A stretch of DNA of 15,722 nt from an uncultured Eubacterium sp. (lineage in GTDB: Bacteria > Bacillota > Clostridia > Lachnospirales > Lachnospiraceae). Location: contig CAJGDH010000015.1 in the NCBI GenBank assembly GCA_904502145.1, positions 1 through 15,722 on the forward strand. The letters run 5' to 3'. Below the pieces are notes generated by a model. It was not told the DNA's origin. It saw only the letters and a list, made by a program, of their open reading frames with translations, and made no database searches. How positions within the stretch are numbered: position 1 is the first letter of the stretch; the number at the start of each line of letters is the position of its first letter. This document shows positions 1 through 7,105 of this stretch, piece by piece. The position numbers and the translations under genes were made by a program.

Positions 1-667
1 AATTGCGGAAAAGCTTCCTGGCCTTATCCGGAAGGTTATTGACCAGTCTTCCGCCCCTGAGGGGTTCCATGATGATCACGGGAATCCCTTTTGAACCGGC
101 ATACCGAAGGCCGGTTTTCCCTGCCTGGGAATGTTCATCCATGTAATTATACTGGATCTGGCAGAAATCCCAGTCATAGGCATCTAAAAGAGCACAGAAC
201 ATATCCGAATTGCCGTGGTAGGAGAAACCAACCTGACGGATGGCTCCGGACTCCTTTTTTTCCTTCAGCCATTCCAGCATCCCCAGTCCCTTAAGACGTT
301 CCCAGCTCCTGACATCCGTCAGCATATGCATGAGATAATAGTCCACATGGTCCGTGCGCAGACGTTTGAGTTCTTCTGAGAAATATTTCTCCATATCGGT
401 GGGCTTCTTCATCATGTAGTGAGGGAGCTTGGTGGCGATATTTACCTTGTCCCGGATATGATTTTTCTCCAGAATCTGTCCCAGGGCAGCTTCGCTTCCG
501 GGATAAACATAAGCGGTATCATAATAGTTGATCCCTCCGCGGTAGGCTTCCATGATCTCCTCTTCCGTCTTCTTCAGATCTATCCTGCCGAGTTTCTGGG
601 TAAACCGCATACACCCGTAGCCCATGATGGATATCTCATTTCCGTATCTGTCTTTTCTGTATTTCAT
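1..667 (-). CDS. Aldo/keto reductase, partial (C-terminus outside window)
   Basis: Probable NAD(P)H-dependent oxidoreductase of the aldo/keto reductase superfamily; substrate unknown. Translating the minus strand from the ATG at 667 gives 222 open codons to the window edge, starting MKYRKDRYGNEISIMGYGCMR. The usual catalytic tetrad can be placed: Asp50 and Tyr55 in YYDTAYVYPGSE, Lys80 in ATKLP and His114 in YLMHML. The end visible in the window covers the later barrel strands (VIIMEPLRGGRL). Members with this start and the MEPLRGG motif often carry a C-terminal 4Fe-4S ferredoxin-like segment, but that part is not visible here. A purine-rich ribosome binding site (AAAGGGGATAGG) precedes the ATG. 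The gene lies 53 bases after the DUF4298 gene on the same strand and may be the third gene of the Rrf2 transcript. Confidence 0.9.
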   Translation of the reverse strand, partial: MKYRKDRYGNEISIMGYGCMRFTQKLGRIDLKKTEEEIMEAYRGGINYYDTAYVYPGSEAALGQILEKNHIRDKVNIATKLPHYMMKKPTDMEKYFSEELKRLRTDHVDYYLMHMLTDVRSWERLKGLGMLEWLKEKKESGAIRQVGFSYHGNSDMFCALLDAYDWDFCQIQYNYMDEHSQAGKTGLRYAGSKGIPVIIMEPLRGGRLVNNLPDKARKLFRN

Positions 668-720
668 GACCTATCCCCTTTTTCCTGATTATAATTTCAT
701 ATCCACATTATCTGTTTACA

Positions 721-1032
721 TCAGATCATCTTCTTATCCAGCTGGCCGGTGATGACCTTGAGTATACGCACGGCTAGCTCATGGTTGTCCGTGATCAGGT
801 CATATACCGCATCCTCCGACAGGACTCCCCTCTTCAGATCCCGGGGGACCTTGCCGGCCTCGTCGGCCTCATAATCTTCCAGCCAGCGGCTGCTGCCGTA
901 GTAATCACACAGTTTTCTGTATTCCTTCTGGATCTCCTCATAGGCGGTGAAGGCCTCCTCCAGCCGGTCGACCGCCTGCCGGGAAAGATCCAGACATCTC
1001 TCCATCTCCTGTATCCGTTCGATTCTGTTCAC
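721..1032 (-). CDS. DUF4298 domain-containing protein
   Basis: Small, probably cytoplasmic protein of 103 residues; function unknown. It matches my memory of the DUF4298 family: an N-terminal helical part (VNRIERIQEMERCLD), a central YYGSSRWLEDYEADEAGKVP stretch and the typical LKRGVLSEDAVYDLITDNHELA. Charged, heptad-like spacing in the first 50 residues suggests helical packing or a coiled coil. I chose the GTG at 1030-1032 because AAGGAG lies 8 bases upstream; extending to the TTG at 1063-1065 adds 11 residues with no better ribosome binding site. It sits 51 bases after the Rrf2 gene and 53 before the aldo/keto reductase, with no terminator between, so cotranscription with the regulator is likely (inference). 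Confidence 0.85.
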   Translation of the reverse strand: MNRIERIQEMERCLDLSRQAVDRLEEAFTAYEEIQKEYRKLCDYYGSSRWLEDYEADEAGKVPRDLKRGVLSEDAVYDLITDNHELAVRILKVITGQLDKKMI

Positions 1033-1083
1033 GTTTTGATCTCCTTTTCTTCCTTGTCGGAACAATACCGGAAGCTTACTGCC

Positions 1084-1479
1084 TCAGATCAGATCAGTCA
1101 GATGCTTGCCATAAAAGAAGTCATGGGTCATCCGGTCATATTCCTCCCAGAGAGGAAGTGTCGGACAATCCGAGGCCCTCGGACAGGGCGCCGCATCCCT
1201 GGTCAGACAGGCAACTGTGGCCAGGGAACCTTCCATGAGCTCGATGATCTCGCCGATGCTGTATTCCTCAGGTTTACGGCACAGCTTGTATCCCCCGCCC
1301 TTGCCGCTGGCTCCGGTGACAAGCCCTCCGGCCACCATGTCTTTGACAATGATCTCAAGATACTTCTTGGAGATCTGCTCCCTTGCCGCGATATCTTTTA
1401 ACGGAATATATTTTCCCTGATCGTTCTTCGCCAGATCAAGCATGATCCTTATGGCATATCTCCCTCTTGTGGAAATCAT
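1084..1479 (-). CDS. Rrf2 family transcriptional regulator, IscR-like
   Basis: DNA-binding regulator of 131 residues, normal for Rrf2 proteins. The winged helix-turn-helix occupies about residues 1-65 (MISTRGRYAIRIMLDLA at the start, ISKKYLEIIVKDMVAGGLV as recognition region, GKGGGYKL as wing). Three cysteines, Cys91, Cys99 and Cys105 (C-X7-C-X5-C), lie where IscR holds its [2Fe-2S] cluster, so iron-sulfur sensing is likely; CymR-type members lack this triad. It is divergent from cysteine desulfurase, scaffold and cysteine synthase genes, so the likely job is repression of that operon and of itself. The ATG at 1477-1479 follows AGGAGGT by 9 bases. A promoter at 1510-1539 carries half-sites matching the palindrome at 1545-1583. 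Cofactor content is inferred, not seen. Confidence 0.92.
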   Translation of the reverse strand: MISTRGRYAIRIMLDLAKNDQGKYIPLKDIAAREQISKKYLEIIVKDMVAGGLVTGASGKGGGYKLCRKPEEYSIGEIIELMEGSLATVACLTRDAAPCPRASDCPTLPLWEEYDRMTHDFFYGKHLTDLI

Positions 1480-1501
1480 GAAAACATTACCTCCTGCACT
1501 T

Positions 1502-1536
1502 TTTTACCTATTATACTGCATGGTGAATAGGCAAAT
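1502..1536. repeat. Degenerate inverted repeat over the Rrf2 promoter (likely operator)
   Basis: TTTTACCTATT (1502-1512) and AATAGGCAAAT (1526-1536) repeat the half-sites of the perfect palindrome just downstream, with one mismatch in symmetry and a wider 13-base spacer. They cover the -10 box and spacer of the regulator's promoter. The sequence match is direct; regulator binding is inferred. Confidence 0.55.
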
Positions 1537-1539
1537 CAA
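1510..1539 (-). promoter_or_regulatory. Sigma-A type promoter of the Rrf2 gene
   Basis: On the minus strand TTGATT (1534-1539) and TATAAT (1510-1515) are separated by 18 bases, giving a short leader that ends in AGGAGGT before the regulator's ATG at 1479. Operator-like half-sites overlap the spacer and the -10 box, which fits autoregulation. Confidence 0.65.
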
Positions 1540-1544
1540 GGGAA

Positions 1545-1583
1545 AATCCTATTTACCTATTGACTTAATAGGTAAATAGGATT
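1545..1583. promoter_or_regulatory. Perfect palindromic operator in the nifS promoter
   Basis: The arms AATCCTATTTACCTATT (1545-1561) and AATAGGTAAATAGGATT (1567-1583) are exact reverse complements around a 5-base centre, GACTT. The -35 box starts in the left arm and the right arm fills the whole -35/-10 spacer, so a dimer bound here would block RNA polymerase. The divergent Rrf2 protein is the obvious candidate ligand (inference). Confidence 0.8.
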
Positions 1584-1588
1584 ATAAT
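1560..1588 (+). promoter_or_regulatory. Sigma-A type promoter of nifS-nifU-cysK
   Basis: TTGACT (1560-1565) and TATAAT (1583-1588) with a 17-base spacer are close to the ideal consensus. Such a strong promoter embedded in a perfect palindrome is the layout expected for a tightly repressed operon. Confidence 0.85.
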
Positions 1589-1622
1589 TCAGAAAAACCA
1601 TTGAAGAAAGGAGTAATCCATA

Positions 1623-2807
1623 GTGATCTACGCAGACAATGCCGCCACGACAAAAATGAGTGACACGGCTGTAAATACAATGATTTCATTGATGAAAGAA
1701 ACCTGGGGGAATCCCTCAAGCCTGTATGAACACGGTCAGAAGGCCAAAGAGGTCCTTGAGGAAGCCCGGGAGAAGGTAGCTTCCGTGATCGGGGCCGATC
1801 CCAGGGAGATCATTTTCACCTCAGGGGGCAGCGAGGCAGACACCCAGGCTATACGCTCCGCCGCGGAGCTGGGAAAGAAAGCCGGAAAGATGCACATCAT
1901 TTCCTCCGCTTTTGAACACCATGCTGTACTGCATACCCTGGAGAGGCTTAAGGAAGAGGGGTATGAGATCACTCTTCTGGATGTTCACGAAAACGGGATC
2001 GTCCTTCCTGAGGAAGTGGAAGAGGCGATCCGTCAGGACACCTGTCTGGTGACCATCATGACAGCCAACAATGAGATCGGAACCATCCAGCCTATCCGGG
2101 AGATCGGCCGGATCTGCAGGGAGAAAAAAGTTCTCTTCCACACAGACGCCGTACAGGCCATCAGCCATATTCCGGTGGATGTCAATCTGGACAATATCGA
2201 CATGCTTTCGGCTTCTGCCCACAAATTTCACGGTCCCAAGGGAGTAGGTTTCCTTTACGCCAGAAAAGGGATCCGCCTCAGGAATCTGATCGAGGGCGGA
2301 GCACAGGAGAAAGGAAAGAGAGCCGGCACGGAAAATGTACCGGGCATCGCAGCGATGGCTGAGGCTCTCATTGAAGAATACAGCAAGATGGATCAAAATG
2401 CCGGTGATCTGATCAGGATGCGTGACCGGATCATCCGGGGACTTGCAAAAATCCCTCATTCAGCATTGAACGGAGATCCCGTACACCGTCTTCCCGGAAA
2501 TGTCAATTTCTGCTTTGAAGGAATCGAGGGGGAATCCCTTCTCCTCCTTCTGGACGACAAAGGGATACTTGCTTCCTCCGGAAGTGCCTGCACATCCGGT
2601 TCACTGGATCCCAGCCATGTTCTCCTGGCCATCGGCAGGGTCCATGATGTGGCCCACGGGTCACTCCGTTTGAGCATCGGAGAAGACCTGACAGAAGAAG
2701 AGGCGGATTATATCATCCGCACGGTAACCGAAGTAGTGGAATACCTTCGCAGCATCTCCCCGGTATGGAGAGACCTGTGTTCCGGAAAAGTTCAGTTTAT
2801 ACTTTAA
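1623..2807 (+). CDS. nifS: Cysteine desulfurase, NifS/IscS type
   Basis: PLP enzyme of 394 residues that removes sulfur from L-cysteine as a protein-bound persulfide, leaving alanine, and hands the sulfur to the scaffold for iron-sulfur clusters. Visible motifs: YADNAATT at the N-terminus, TSGGSEAD (66-73), EHH with His100 or His99 stacking on PLP, HTDAVQA with Asp175, the PLP lysine Lys201 in SAHKFHGPKG, GTEN (236-239), and the persulfide Cys323 in SSGSACTSG. The C-terminal SISPVWRDL segment resembles NifS rather than short forms. The start is GTG at 1623, with AAAGGAG 9 bases upstream. Expression comes from the operator-bearing promoter at 1560-1588. The scaffold gene follows after 12 bases with its ribosome binding site overlapping this gene's end. 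Confidence 0.96.
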   Translation: MIYADNAATTKMSDTAVNTMISLMKETWGNPSSLYEHGQKAKEVLEEAREKVASVIGADPREIIFTSGGSEADTQAIRSAAELGKKAGKMHIISSAFEHHAVLHTLERLKEEGYEITLLDVHENGIVLPEEVEEAIRQDTCLVTIMTANNEIGTIQPIREIGRICREKKVLFHTDAVQAISHIPVDVNLDNIDMLSASAHKFHGPKGVGFLYARKGIRLRNLIEGGAQEKGKRAGTENVPGIAAMAEALIEEYSKMDQNAGDLIRMRDRIIRGLAKIPHSALNGDPVHRLPGNVNFCFEGIEGESLLLLLDDKGILASSGSACTSGSLDPSHVLLAIGRVHDVAHGSLRLSIGEDLTEEEADYIIRTVTEVVEYLRSISPVWRDLCSGKVQFIL

Positions 2808-2819
2808 GGAGGCACTTTT

Positions 2820-3203
2820 ATGGCATTATATAGTGAGAAAGTAATGGATCATTTCCGTAATCCCCGTAATGTGGGCGTCATCGAGGACGCGGACGGGATC
2901 GGAGAAGTAGGCAATGCAAAATGTGGTGATATCATGAAGATGTATCTGAAGATCGAGGATGATATCATCAAGGACGTTAAGTTTGAGACCTTCGGCTGTG
3001 CCAGCGCCATCGCATCCAGCTCCATGGCGACGGAACTGATCAAAGGAAAACCGGTGGAGGACGCGATGAAACTGACCAACAAAGCAGTCGCGGAGGCACT
3101 GGACGGACTTCCGGCCTACAAGATGCACTGCTCCGTTCTTGCGGAAGAAGCCATACAATCAGCACTGGATGACTACGAGAGCAAAAGAGGGAAAAAAGGA
3201 TAA
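2820..3203 (+). CDS. nifU: Iron-sulfur cluster scaffold protein, IscU/NifU N-terminal type
   Basis: Scaffold of 127 residues on which [2Fe-2S] clusters are built from desulfurase sulfur. The three cluster cysteines and key aspartate are present: Cys35 and Asp37 in NAKCGDIM, Cys60 in TFGCASA, and His103-Cys104 in LPAYKMHCSVLAEEA. It lacks the insertion between the first two cysteine regions that marks SufU, and has no C-terminal NifU domain, so it is the short IscU-like form usually labelled NifU in clostridia. AAGGAGG lies 7 bases before the ATG and directly at the nifS stop, which supports coupled translation with the desulfurase. Cysteine synthase follows after 15 bases. Confidence 0.95.
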   Translation: MALYSEKVMDHFRNPRNVGVIEDADGIGEVGNAKCGDIMKMYLKIEDDIIKDVKFETFGCASAIASSSMATELIKGKPVEDAMKLTNKAVAEALDGLPAYKMHCSVLAEEAIQSALDDYESKRGKKG

Positions 3204-3218
3204 AATAAGGAGATTGTC

Positions 3219-4154
3219 ATGGCAAATGTATATAAGGGGACTCTGGAACTGATCGGAAACACCCCCCTGGTGGAAGTGATCAATATAGAAAAAGAGCTGG
3301 GGCTTGAAGCGACTCTGCTTGTCAAACTGGAATACTTCAACCCGGCAGGAAGCGTAAAAGACAGGATCGCCAAATCCATGATCGAAGATGCGGAACAGAA
3401 AGGTCTTCTGAAAGAAGGTTCTGTGATCATAGAGCCCACCTCCGGCAATACCGGGATCGGCCTGGCATCCATCGCCGCCGCAAAAGGCTACCGCATTATC
3501 CTCACCATGCCCGAGACCATGAGCGTGGAGAGAAGAAACATCCTTAAGGCCTATGGTGCCGAACTGGTCCTCACCGAAGGGATAAAGGGCATGAAAGGTG
3601 CCATCGCCAAAGCCGAGGAACTGGCGGAAAGCATTCCCGGAGGATACATCCCGGGCCAGTTCATCAATCCGTCCAACCCGGATATCCACAGGGCAACTAC
3701 CGGCCCGGAGATCTGGAATGATACTGACGGCAAGGTGGATATCTTTATCGCCGGAGTAGGGACCGGAGGCACGATAACCGGAACCGGTGAATATCTGAAG
3801 GCACAGAATCCTGAGGTCAGGGTTGTCGCCGTCGAGCCGGAAGGATCGCCTGTCCTCTCCGAGGGCAAACCCGGGGCGCACAAGATCCAGGGGATCGGTG
3901 CCGGCTTTGTTCCCGAAGTACTGAATACAGGAGTCTATGACGAAGTCTTCAAAGCTCCCAATGATGAATCATTCGCCACGGCCAGGCTGCTGGCCAGAAA
4001 AGAGGGCATATCCGTGGGAATCTCCTCAGGTGCGGCCCTCTATGCAGCCATAGAGCTGGCAAAAAGACCGGAGAACAAGGGAAAGACCATCGTGGCCCTC
4101 CTGCCGGACAGCGGTGACCGCTACTATTCCACCGCCCTCTTCGTCGACGAGTGA
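3219..4154 (+). CDS. cysK: Cysteine synthase (O-acetylserine sulfhydrylase)
   Basis: PLP enzyme of 311 residues making L-cysteine from O-acetylserine and sulfide. Lys47 in NPAGSVKDR is the PLP lysine; TSGNTG (74-79) binds the substrate carboxylate; GTGGTITG forms the phosphate loop; Ser in LLPDSGDRY contacts the pyridine nitrogen. Length is normal. AAGGAG lies 6 bases before the ATG, and the gene ends before the terminator at 4214-4264, making it the last gene of nifS-nifU-cysK. Placing cysteine synthesis with the desulfurase that consumes cysteine suggests coordinated sulfur supply. CysK versus CysM or cystathionine-type specificity cannot be settled from motifs alone. Confidence 0.94.
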   Translation: MANVYKGTLELIGNTPLVEVINIEKELGLEATLLVKLEYFNPAGSVKDRIAKSMIEDAEQKGLLKEGSVIIEPTSGNTGIGLASIAAAKGYRIILTMPETMSVERRNILKAYGAELVLTEGIKGMKGAIAKAEELAESIPGGYIPGQFINPSNPDIHRATTGPEIWNDTDGKVDIFIAGVGTGGTITGTGEYLKAQNPEVRVVAVEPEGSPVLSEGKPGAHKIQGIGAGFVPEVLNTGVYDEVFKAPNDESFATARLLARKEGISVGISSGAALYAAIELAKRPENKGKTIVALLPDSGDRYYSTALFVDE

Positions 4155-4213
4155 TATGAACAAGCTCCCCTCATTTTCAGACATGTTTAATGATGTTTGA
4201 AGCACAAATAAAA

Positions 4214-4280
4214 GCCGCAGCCGCGCTTCGAAAACGATCTTCATTTTCAAAGCGCGGCTGCGGCGGTTTTATTTATTTTT
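4214..4280 (+). terminator. Rho-independent terminator, probably bidirectional
   Basis: GCCGCAGCCGCGCTT (4214-4228) pairs perfectly with 4250-4264; the stem continues with one mismatch (4230-4234 with 4244-4248). TTTTATTTATTTTT follows on the plus strand, ending the nifS-nifU-cysK transcript. On the minus strand the hairpin is followed by TTTTATTT, so it probably also ends the convergent operon that finishes with the VanX-like gene. Confidence 0.92.
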
Positions 4281-4319
4281 CATCCCGGTCGTACTCTGAT
4301 CCGGAGGGCAGGTGCCCAT

Positions 4320-4979
4320 CTATCGTCTCAGATATTCCGAGGATACCGGAAAAGCAAAATAGGTTTCCGGATAAGGTTCATTCTTCAGGGTAAAATGCCA
4401 CCATTCACATTCGAAAGGCTCAAATCCGTTCCGGATCATGCTGGTCCTGAGCAGCATGCGGTTATGGTACTGTTCATCCGTGATCCCCCGGTAATCCGGG
4501 TGGGAAAGTTCCTCAAAATAATCAAAAGGCCCTCCCATATCCAGTTCTTTACCGGTTTTCATATCAAGAAGAGTCAGGTCAACGGTGCTTCCTCTGCTGT
4601 GGCTGGACTGTTTGGCGATGTATCCTTTGGCAAAAAGCTCCTGTTTCTCCAGATTCGGATAAAAATAGGGTTTCATGCGGATATCCTGGTCCTCGATCCC
4701 CCAGAGGATGAAATGTTTCACGGCACTGACCGGACGATAAGCGTCGAATATCTTCAGACGATACCCCTTGACGATCATCTCATTGCTGACCGATTTCAGC
4801 GCCCGGGCAGCCTCCTTGGTCAGGATGGCACACGGCTCCTCATAGCCGTCGATCCGGTCACCCACAAAATTGTAGGTGGAATAATAACGGATCTCCTGGA
4901 CGATCTGGGGAATAAAGTCGGCAAGGAGCAGGAAACCCGAAGGATCCATGGCTACCTCGTTGGGATACTCTCTTCTCAT
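4320..4979 (-). CDS. D-alanyl-D-alanine dipeptidase, VanX-like (peptidase family M15D)
   Basis: Zinc dipeptidase of 219 residues, expected to split D-Ala-D-Ala. All VanX landmarks are present: Arg82 in FDAYRP, zinc ligands His127 and Asp134 in SSHSRGSTVDLTLL, catalytic Glu192 and zinc ligand His195 in CEWWHF. No signal peptide is visible, so the location should be cytoplasmic, as for VanX. No VanH, VanA, VanR or VanS is nearby, so vancomycin resistance is not implied; recycling of wall precursor dipeptide is as likely. It starts 4 bases after the 159-residue protein, whose last codons contain the AAGGAG ribosome binding site, so translation is coupled. It appears to be the last gene of the partner-switching operon. 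Confidence 0.9.
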   Translation of the reverse strand: MRREYPNEVAMDPSGFLLLADFIPQIVQEIRYYSTYNFVGDRIDGYEEPCAILTKEAARALKSVSNEMIVKGYRLKIFDAYRPVSAVKHFILWGIEDQDIRMKPYFYPNLEKQELFAKGYIAKQSSHSRGSTVDLTLLDMKTGKELDMGGPFDYFEELSHPDYRGITDEQYHNRMLLRTSMIRNGFEPFECEWWHFTLKNEPYPETYFAFPVSSEYLRR

Positions 4980-4983
4980 TATC

Positions 4984-5463
4984 TCAGTTCTCCTTCATCC
5001 GGGCTGAAGACAGGATCCGGCTCCACAGGGCGATACTGTCCTCCTTCAAATCCTCCCTGGCGTACAGATTCAGGTAGTAGATGTTTTTCCCGGCTTTGAC
5101 CGCGTAGGACTCACCGTACATTTTCACGTCCTGGACCTCATAATGATAGGATAAGCCGAAAGATGGCAGACCGGCGATCTCTCTCTCCAGATCATCACCC
5201 TTGCGGTAAGCATAGGGTTTCATCCATCTGCTGATGTATTTTCCCATGTTCCTGCCGATATCTTTGGTACTCAGCAAGGCAGATGCTATCCGGCCTGTCT
5301 GCTTCAGTCCCAGAGTGATCAACATGTGACGCTCCGGATCAGACAGACATGCGCAGGGACCGTTGTTGAGGAAATTCATCCTGCTGAGTTCATCTTCATC
5401 CATCTCGTAAAACCCCTCAGGGATACTCAATTCCAGTTTATGGATCAGTATATCAGCCATCAT
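4984..5463 (-). CDS. Conserved-looking protein of unknown function
   Basis: I do not recognise this 159-residue protein. It has no signal peptide, membrane segment or cysteine cluster. It begins MMADILIHKLELSIPEGFYEM, continues with PCACLSDPERHMLITLGLK and ends with a strand-helix part (YYLNLYAREDLKEDSIALW). An early SIPEGF-like strand, a second strand pair and a late helix faintly recall the Mog1/PsbP-like fold; this is only a guess. Two ATGs lie in tandem; the second (5458-5460) is 6 bases from the GGGGG ribosome binding site and may be the true start. It lies 41 bases after the STAS-kinase-ATPase gene and is coupled to the VanX-like gene, so a role in the same response is plausible. Confidence 0.75.
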   Translation of the reverse strand: MMADILIHKLELSIPEGFYEMDEDELSRMNFLNNGPCACLSDPERHMLITLGLKQTGRIASALLSTKDIGRNMGKYISRWMKPYAYRKGDDLEREIAGLPSFGLSYHYEVQDVKMYGESYAVKAGKNIYYLNLYAREDLKEDSIALWSRILSSARMKEN

Positions 5464-5504
5464 CTTCCCCCTGCTTTATGTTCAGGACAGCAGCTTTCTT
5501 CCCT

Positions 5505-7073
5505 TTAGAGATTTTTCTTCAGAGTCAGGATATTACTGCCGTCTTTATACTCATATGCCACGTTATCCATCATCTTCTTGGTCATGAAGATGCCCAGTCC
5601 GCCGATCATGCGTTCCTGGGCGGGAAGGGTAACATCCGGGTCATCTTTGGCAAGCGGATCATAAGGAATACCATGATCCACAAAAGTGATGGTCACAACC
5701 AGGGGATCCTCAGAGATTTCCACACGGACTGTCGCGATTCCCTGATCCGGCGCATAAGCATAATTGGCGATATTTACAAAGATTTCTTCCACGGCCACAC
5801 CGATCTGCATCTGTGCCTTGAGGGGGCAGTCCATCGCAGTAAGCCAGTCCTCAACGAAGGCCTGGACTTCGGCAAGATTGTCCGTGACAGCCATGATCTC
5901 CAGTTCATTTGGGTTGAAGAGCAATGTGTCTGTCTTGTTCAAAAGATTCACCAGTTCCTGCTTCCAGCACTCTATCTCTGCTCTCCCCTCTTCCGTCTCC
6001 AGGCCTTTACGGCGGATGGACCGGCGGATCAGGCGGGCATATCCAACGATACGTGCTTTGTCTTCCACTTCCTTAAGCTTGGTCTCACAGTTTGTACCCA
6101 GGTAGGCAGACAATGCCTTCCGCCAGAATTTATGACCCGTCTCCGCGTCAAACCCCTGGAACTGCATGATCCCTTCCTTATCGATCTCGTAGAATCCTAC
6201 ATACGCATTGTAGACACTCGCCAGCTCAAAGATCGGATGCCCTACTGCCAGGGTATCCATATCGATCAGTATTACCTCATCATTCTGGAGTTCGAGGTTA
6301 TTGGTATGATAATCCCCATGGATCATATGATTATCCTCGGGAACGGCCTCCACCAGCCTGACCAGTTTGTCCCCGGCCTCCTCCGGCAGATAATCTTTCA
6401 TAAAATGTGCCCATTTGAGAACGATCTTCTTCATATCCGGCAGTTTTCCCTCCGGAACCTCGGTACTGGTGATCCTTTTCATCAAAGACACGTATTCATT
6501 GACACACCAGTCCATCTTCTCGGGTTCCGAGGCGATGATCTTGGAGAAAGACTTGGCATTCAGCAGTTCAAAAACCGAGCCGTAGCTTTCACCGACCTTG
6601 ACCACATCATATGAGATAGCAGTGGGGATCCCGAGGATCAGGGCCAGTTTGGCCACCTCACGCTCATGGCGGATATCCTCCAAAGCGTCCGTGTTTGTGT
6701 ATACCTTGACCACATTATCCTGGTCGATACGGTAAAGAACACCGTTGGCCCCCCGGCCGATCTCTTCACATCCCTCCACGGAGACCAGGCGGTAAGCCTT
6801 CTCCACAGTCATCATCTCAGTGAAACCGGTCATATCCAGGATCTCATATACTTCAGAATTGACATTGCTTATCTTCAGATCCGGATATCGCTTTTTCAGG
6901 CGAAGGATCAGACGGAGTCCGGCGCTGGAAATGTAATCCAGTTCCGATGCATCCAGAACGACGGAAGACACATCTTTACCGGCCAGTTGATCCATGATGT
7001 TTTTCTCCGTCGAAGCAGCATTATCGGAATTTATCCTTCCGGACAAGCTGATCTGTATATTTTTGTCATCCAT
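5505..7073 (-). CDS. STAS - APH-like kinase - RsbW-like ATPase fusion protein
   Basis: Three signalling domains in 522 residues. (1) Residues 1-95 are a STAS anti-sigma antagonist domain, with Ser50 in DYISSAGLR aligned to the phosphoserine of SpoIIAA. (2) Residues about 100-380 are an aminoglycoside-phosphotransferase/choline-kinase-like domain: glycine loop GRGANGVLYRI, Lys123 in VVKVY, catalytic HGDYHTNN (252-259, Asp254) and the metal site ILIDMDT (Asp271), so it looks active. (3) Residues about 385-522 are an RsbW/SpoIIAB-type ATPase: N-box VEEIFVNIANYAY, VDHGIPYDP (Asp466) and IGGLGIFMTKKMMD. In classical partner switching, the ATPase phosphorylates a STAS serine and a PP2C enzyme removes the phosphate; here substrate and kinase share a chain. 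The small-molecule or protein substrate of the middle domain is unknown. Cytoplasmic; 32 bases after the phosphatase gene. Confidence 0.9.
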   Translation of the reverse strand: MDDKNIQISLSGRINSDNAASTEKNIMDQLAGKDVSSVVLDASELDYISSAGLRLILRLKKRYPDLKISNVNSEVYEILDMTGFTEMMTVEKAYRLVSVEGCEEIGRGANGVLYRIDQDNVVKVYTNTDALEDIRHEREVAKLALILGIPTAISYDVVKVGESYGSVFELLNAKSFSKIIASEPEKMDWCVNEYVSLMKRITSTEVPEGKLPDMKKIVLKWAHFMKDYLPEEAGDKLVRLVEAVPEDNHMIHGDYHTNNLELQNDEVILIDMDTLAVGHPIFELASVYNAYVGFYEIDKEGIMQFQGFDAETGHKFWRKALSAYLGTNCETKLKEVEDKARIVGYARLIRRSIRRKGLETEEGRAEIECWKQELVNLLNKTDTLLFNPNELEIMAVTDNLAEVQAFVEDWLTAMDCPLKAQMQIGVAVEEIFVNIANYAYAPDQGIATVRVEISEDPLVVTITFVDHGIPYDPLAKDDPDVTLPAQERMIGGLGIFMTKKMMDNVAYEYKDGSNILTLKKNL

Positions 7074-7105
7074 TACATTTTACCCTTCCTAATGTGTTTC
7101 CGGAG

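Noticed and set aside
688..693. TATAAT on the minus strand before the aldo/keto reductase
   Set aside because: There is no -35 box at a suitable distance, and the implied transcript start would fall on the ribosome binding site.
1033..1065. Longer N-terminus for the DUF4298 protein from a TTG
   Set aside because: The GTG at 1032 has AAGGAG at good spacing, and the family match begins there.
3159..3881. Minus-strand frame of 240 codons across nifU and cysK
   Set aside because: It covers parts of two well-supported plus-strand genes and their junction, which real genes do not do here.
4320..4979. Vancomycin resistance cluster
   Set aside because: Only the VanX-like peptidase is present; there is no ligase, dehydrogenase or two-component system in the window.
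5478..6614. Long plus-strand open frame (378 codons) opposite the fusion gene
   Set aside because: It is antisense to a gene with three recognisable domains, has no family-like motifs and a poor start; it is a shadow of biased codon use on the other strand.
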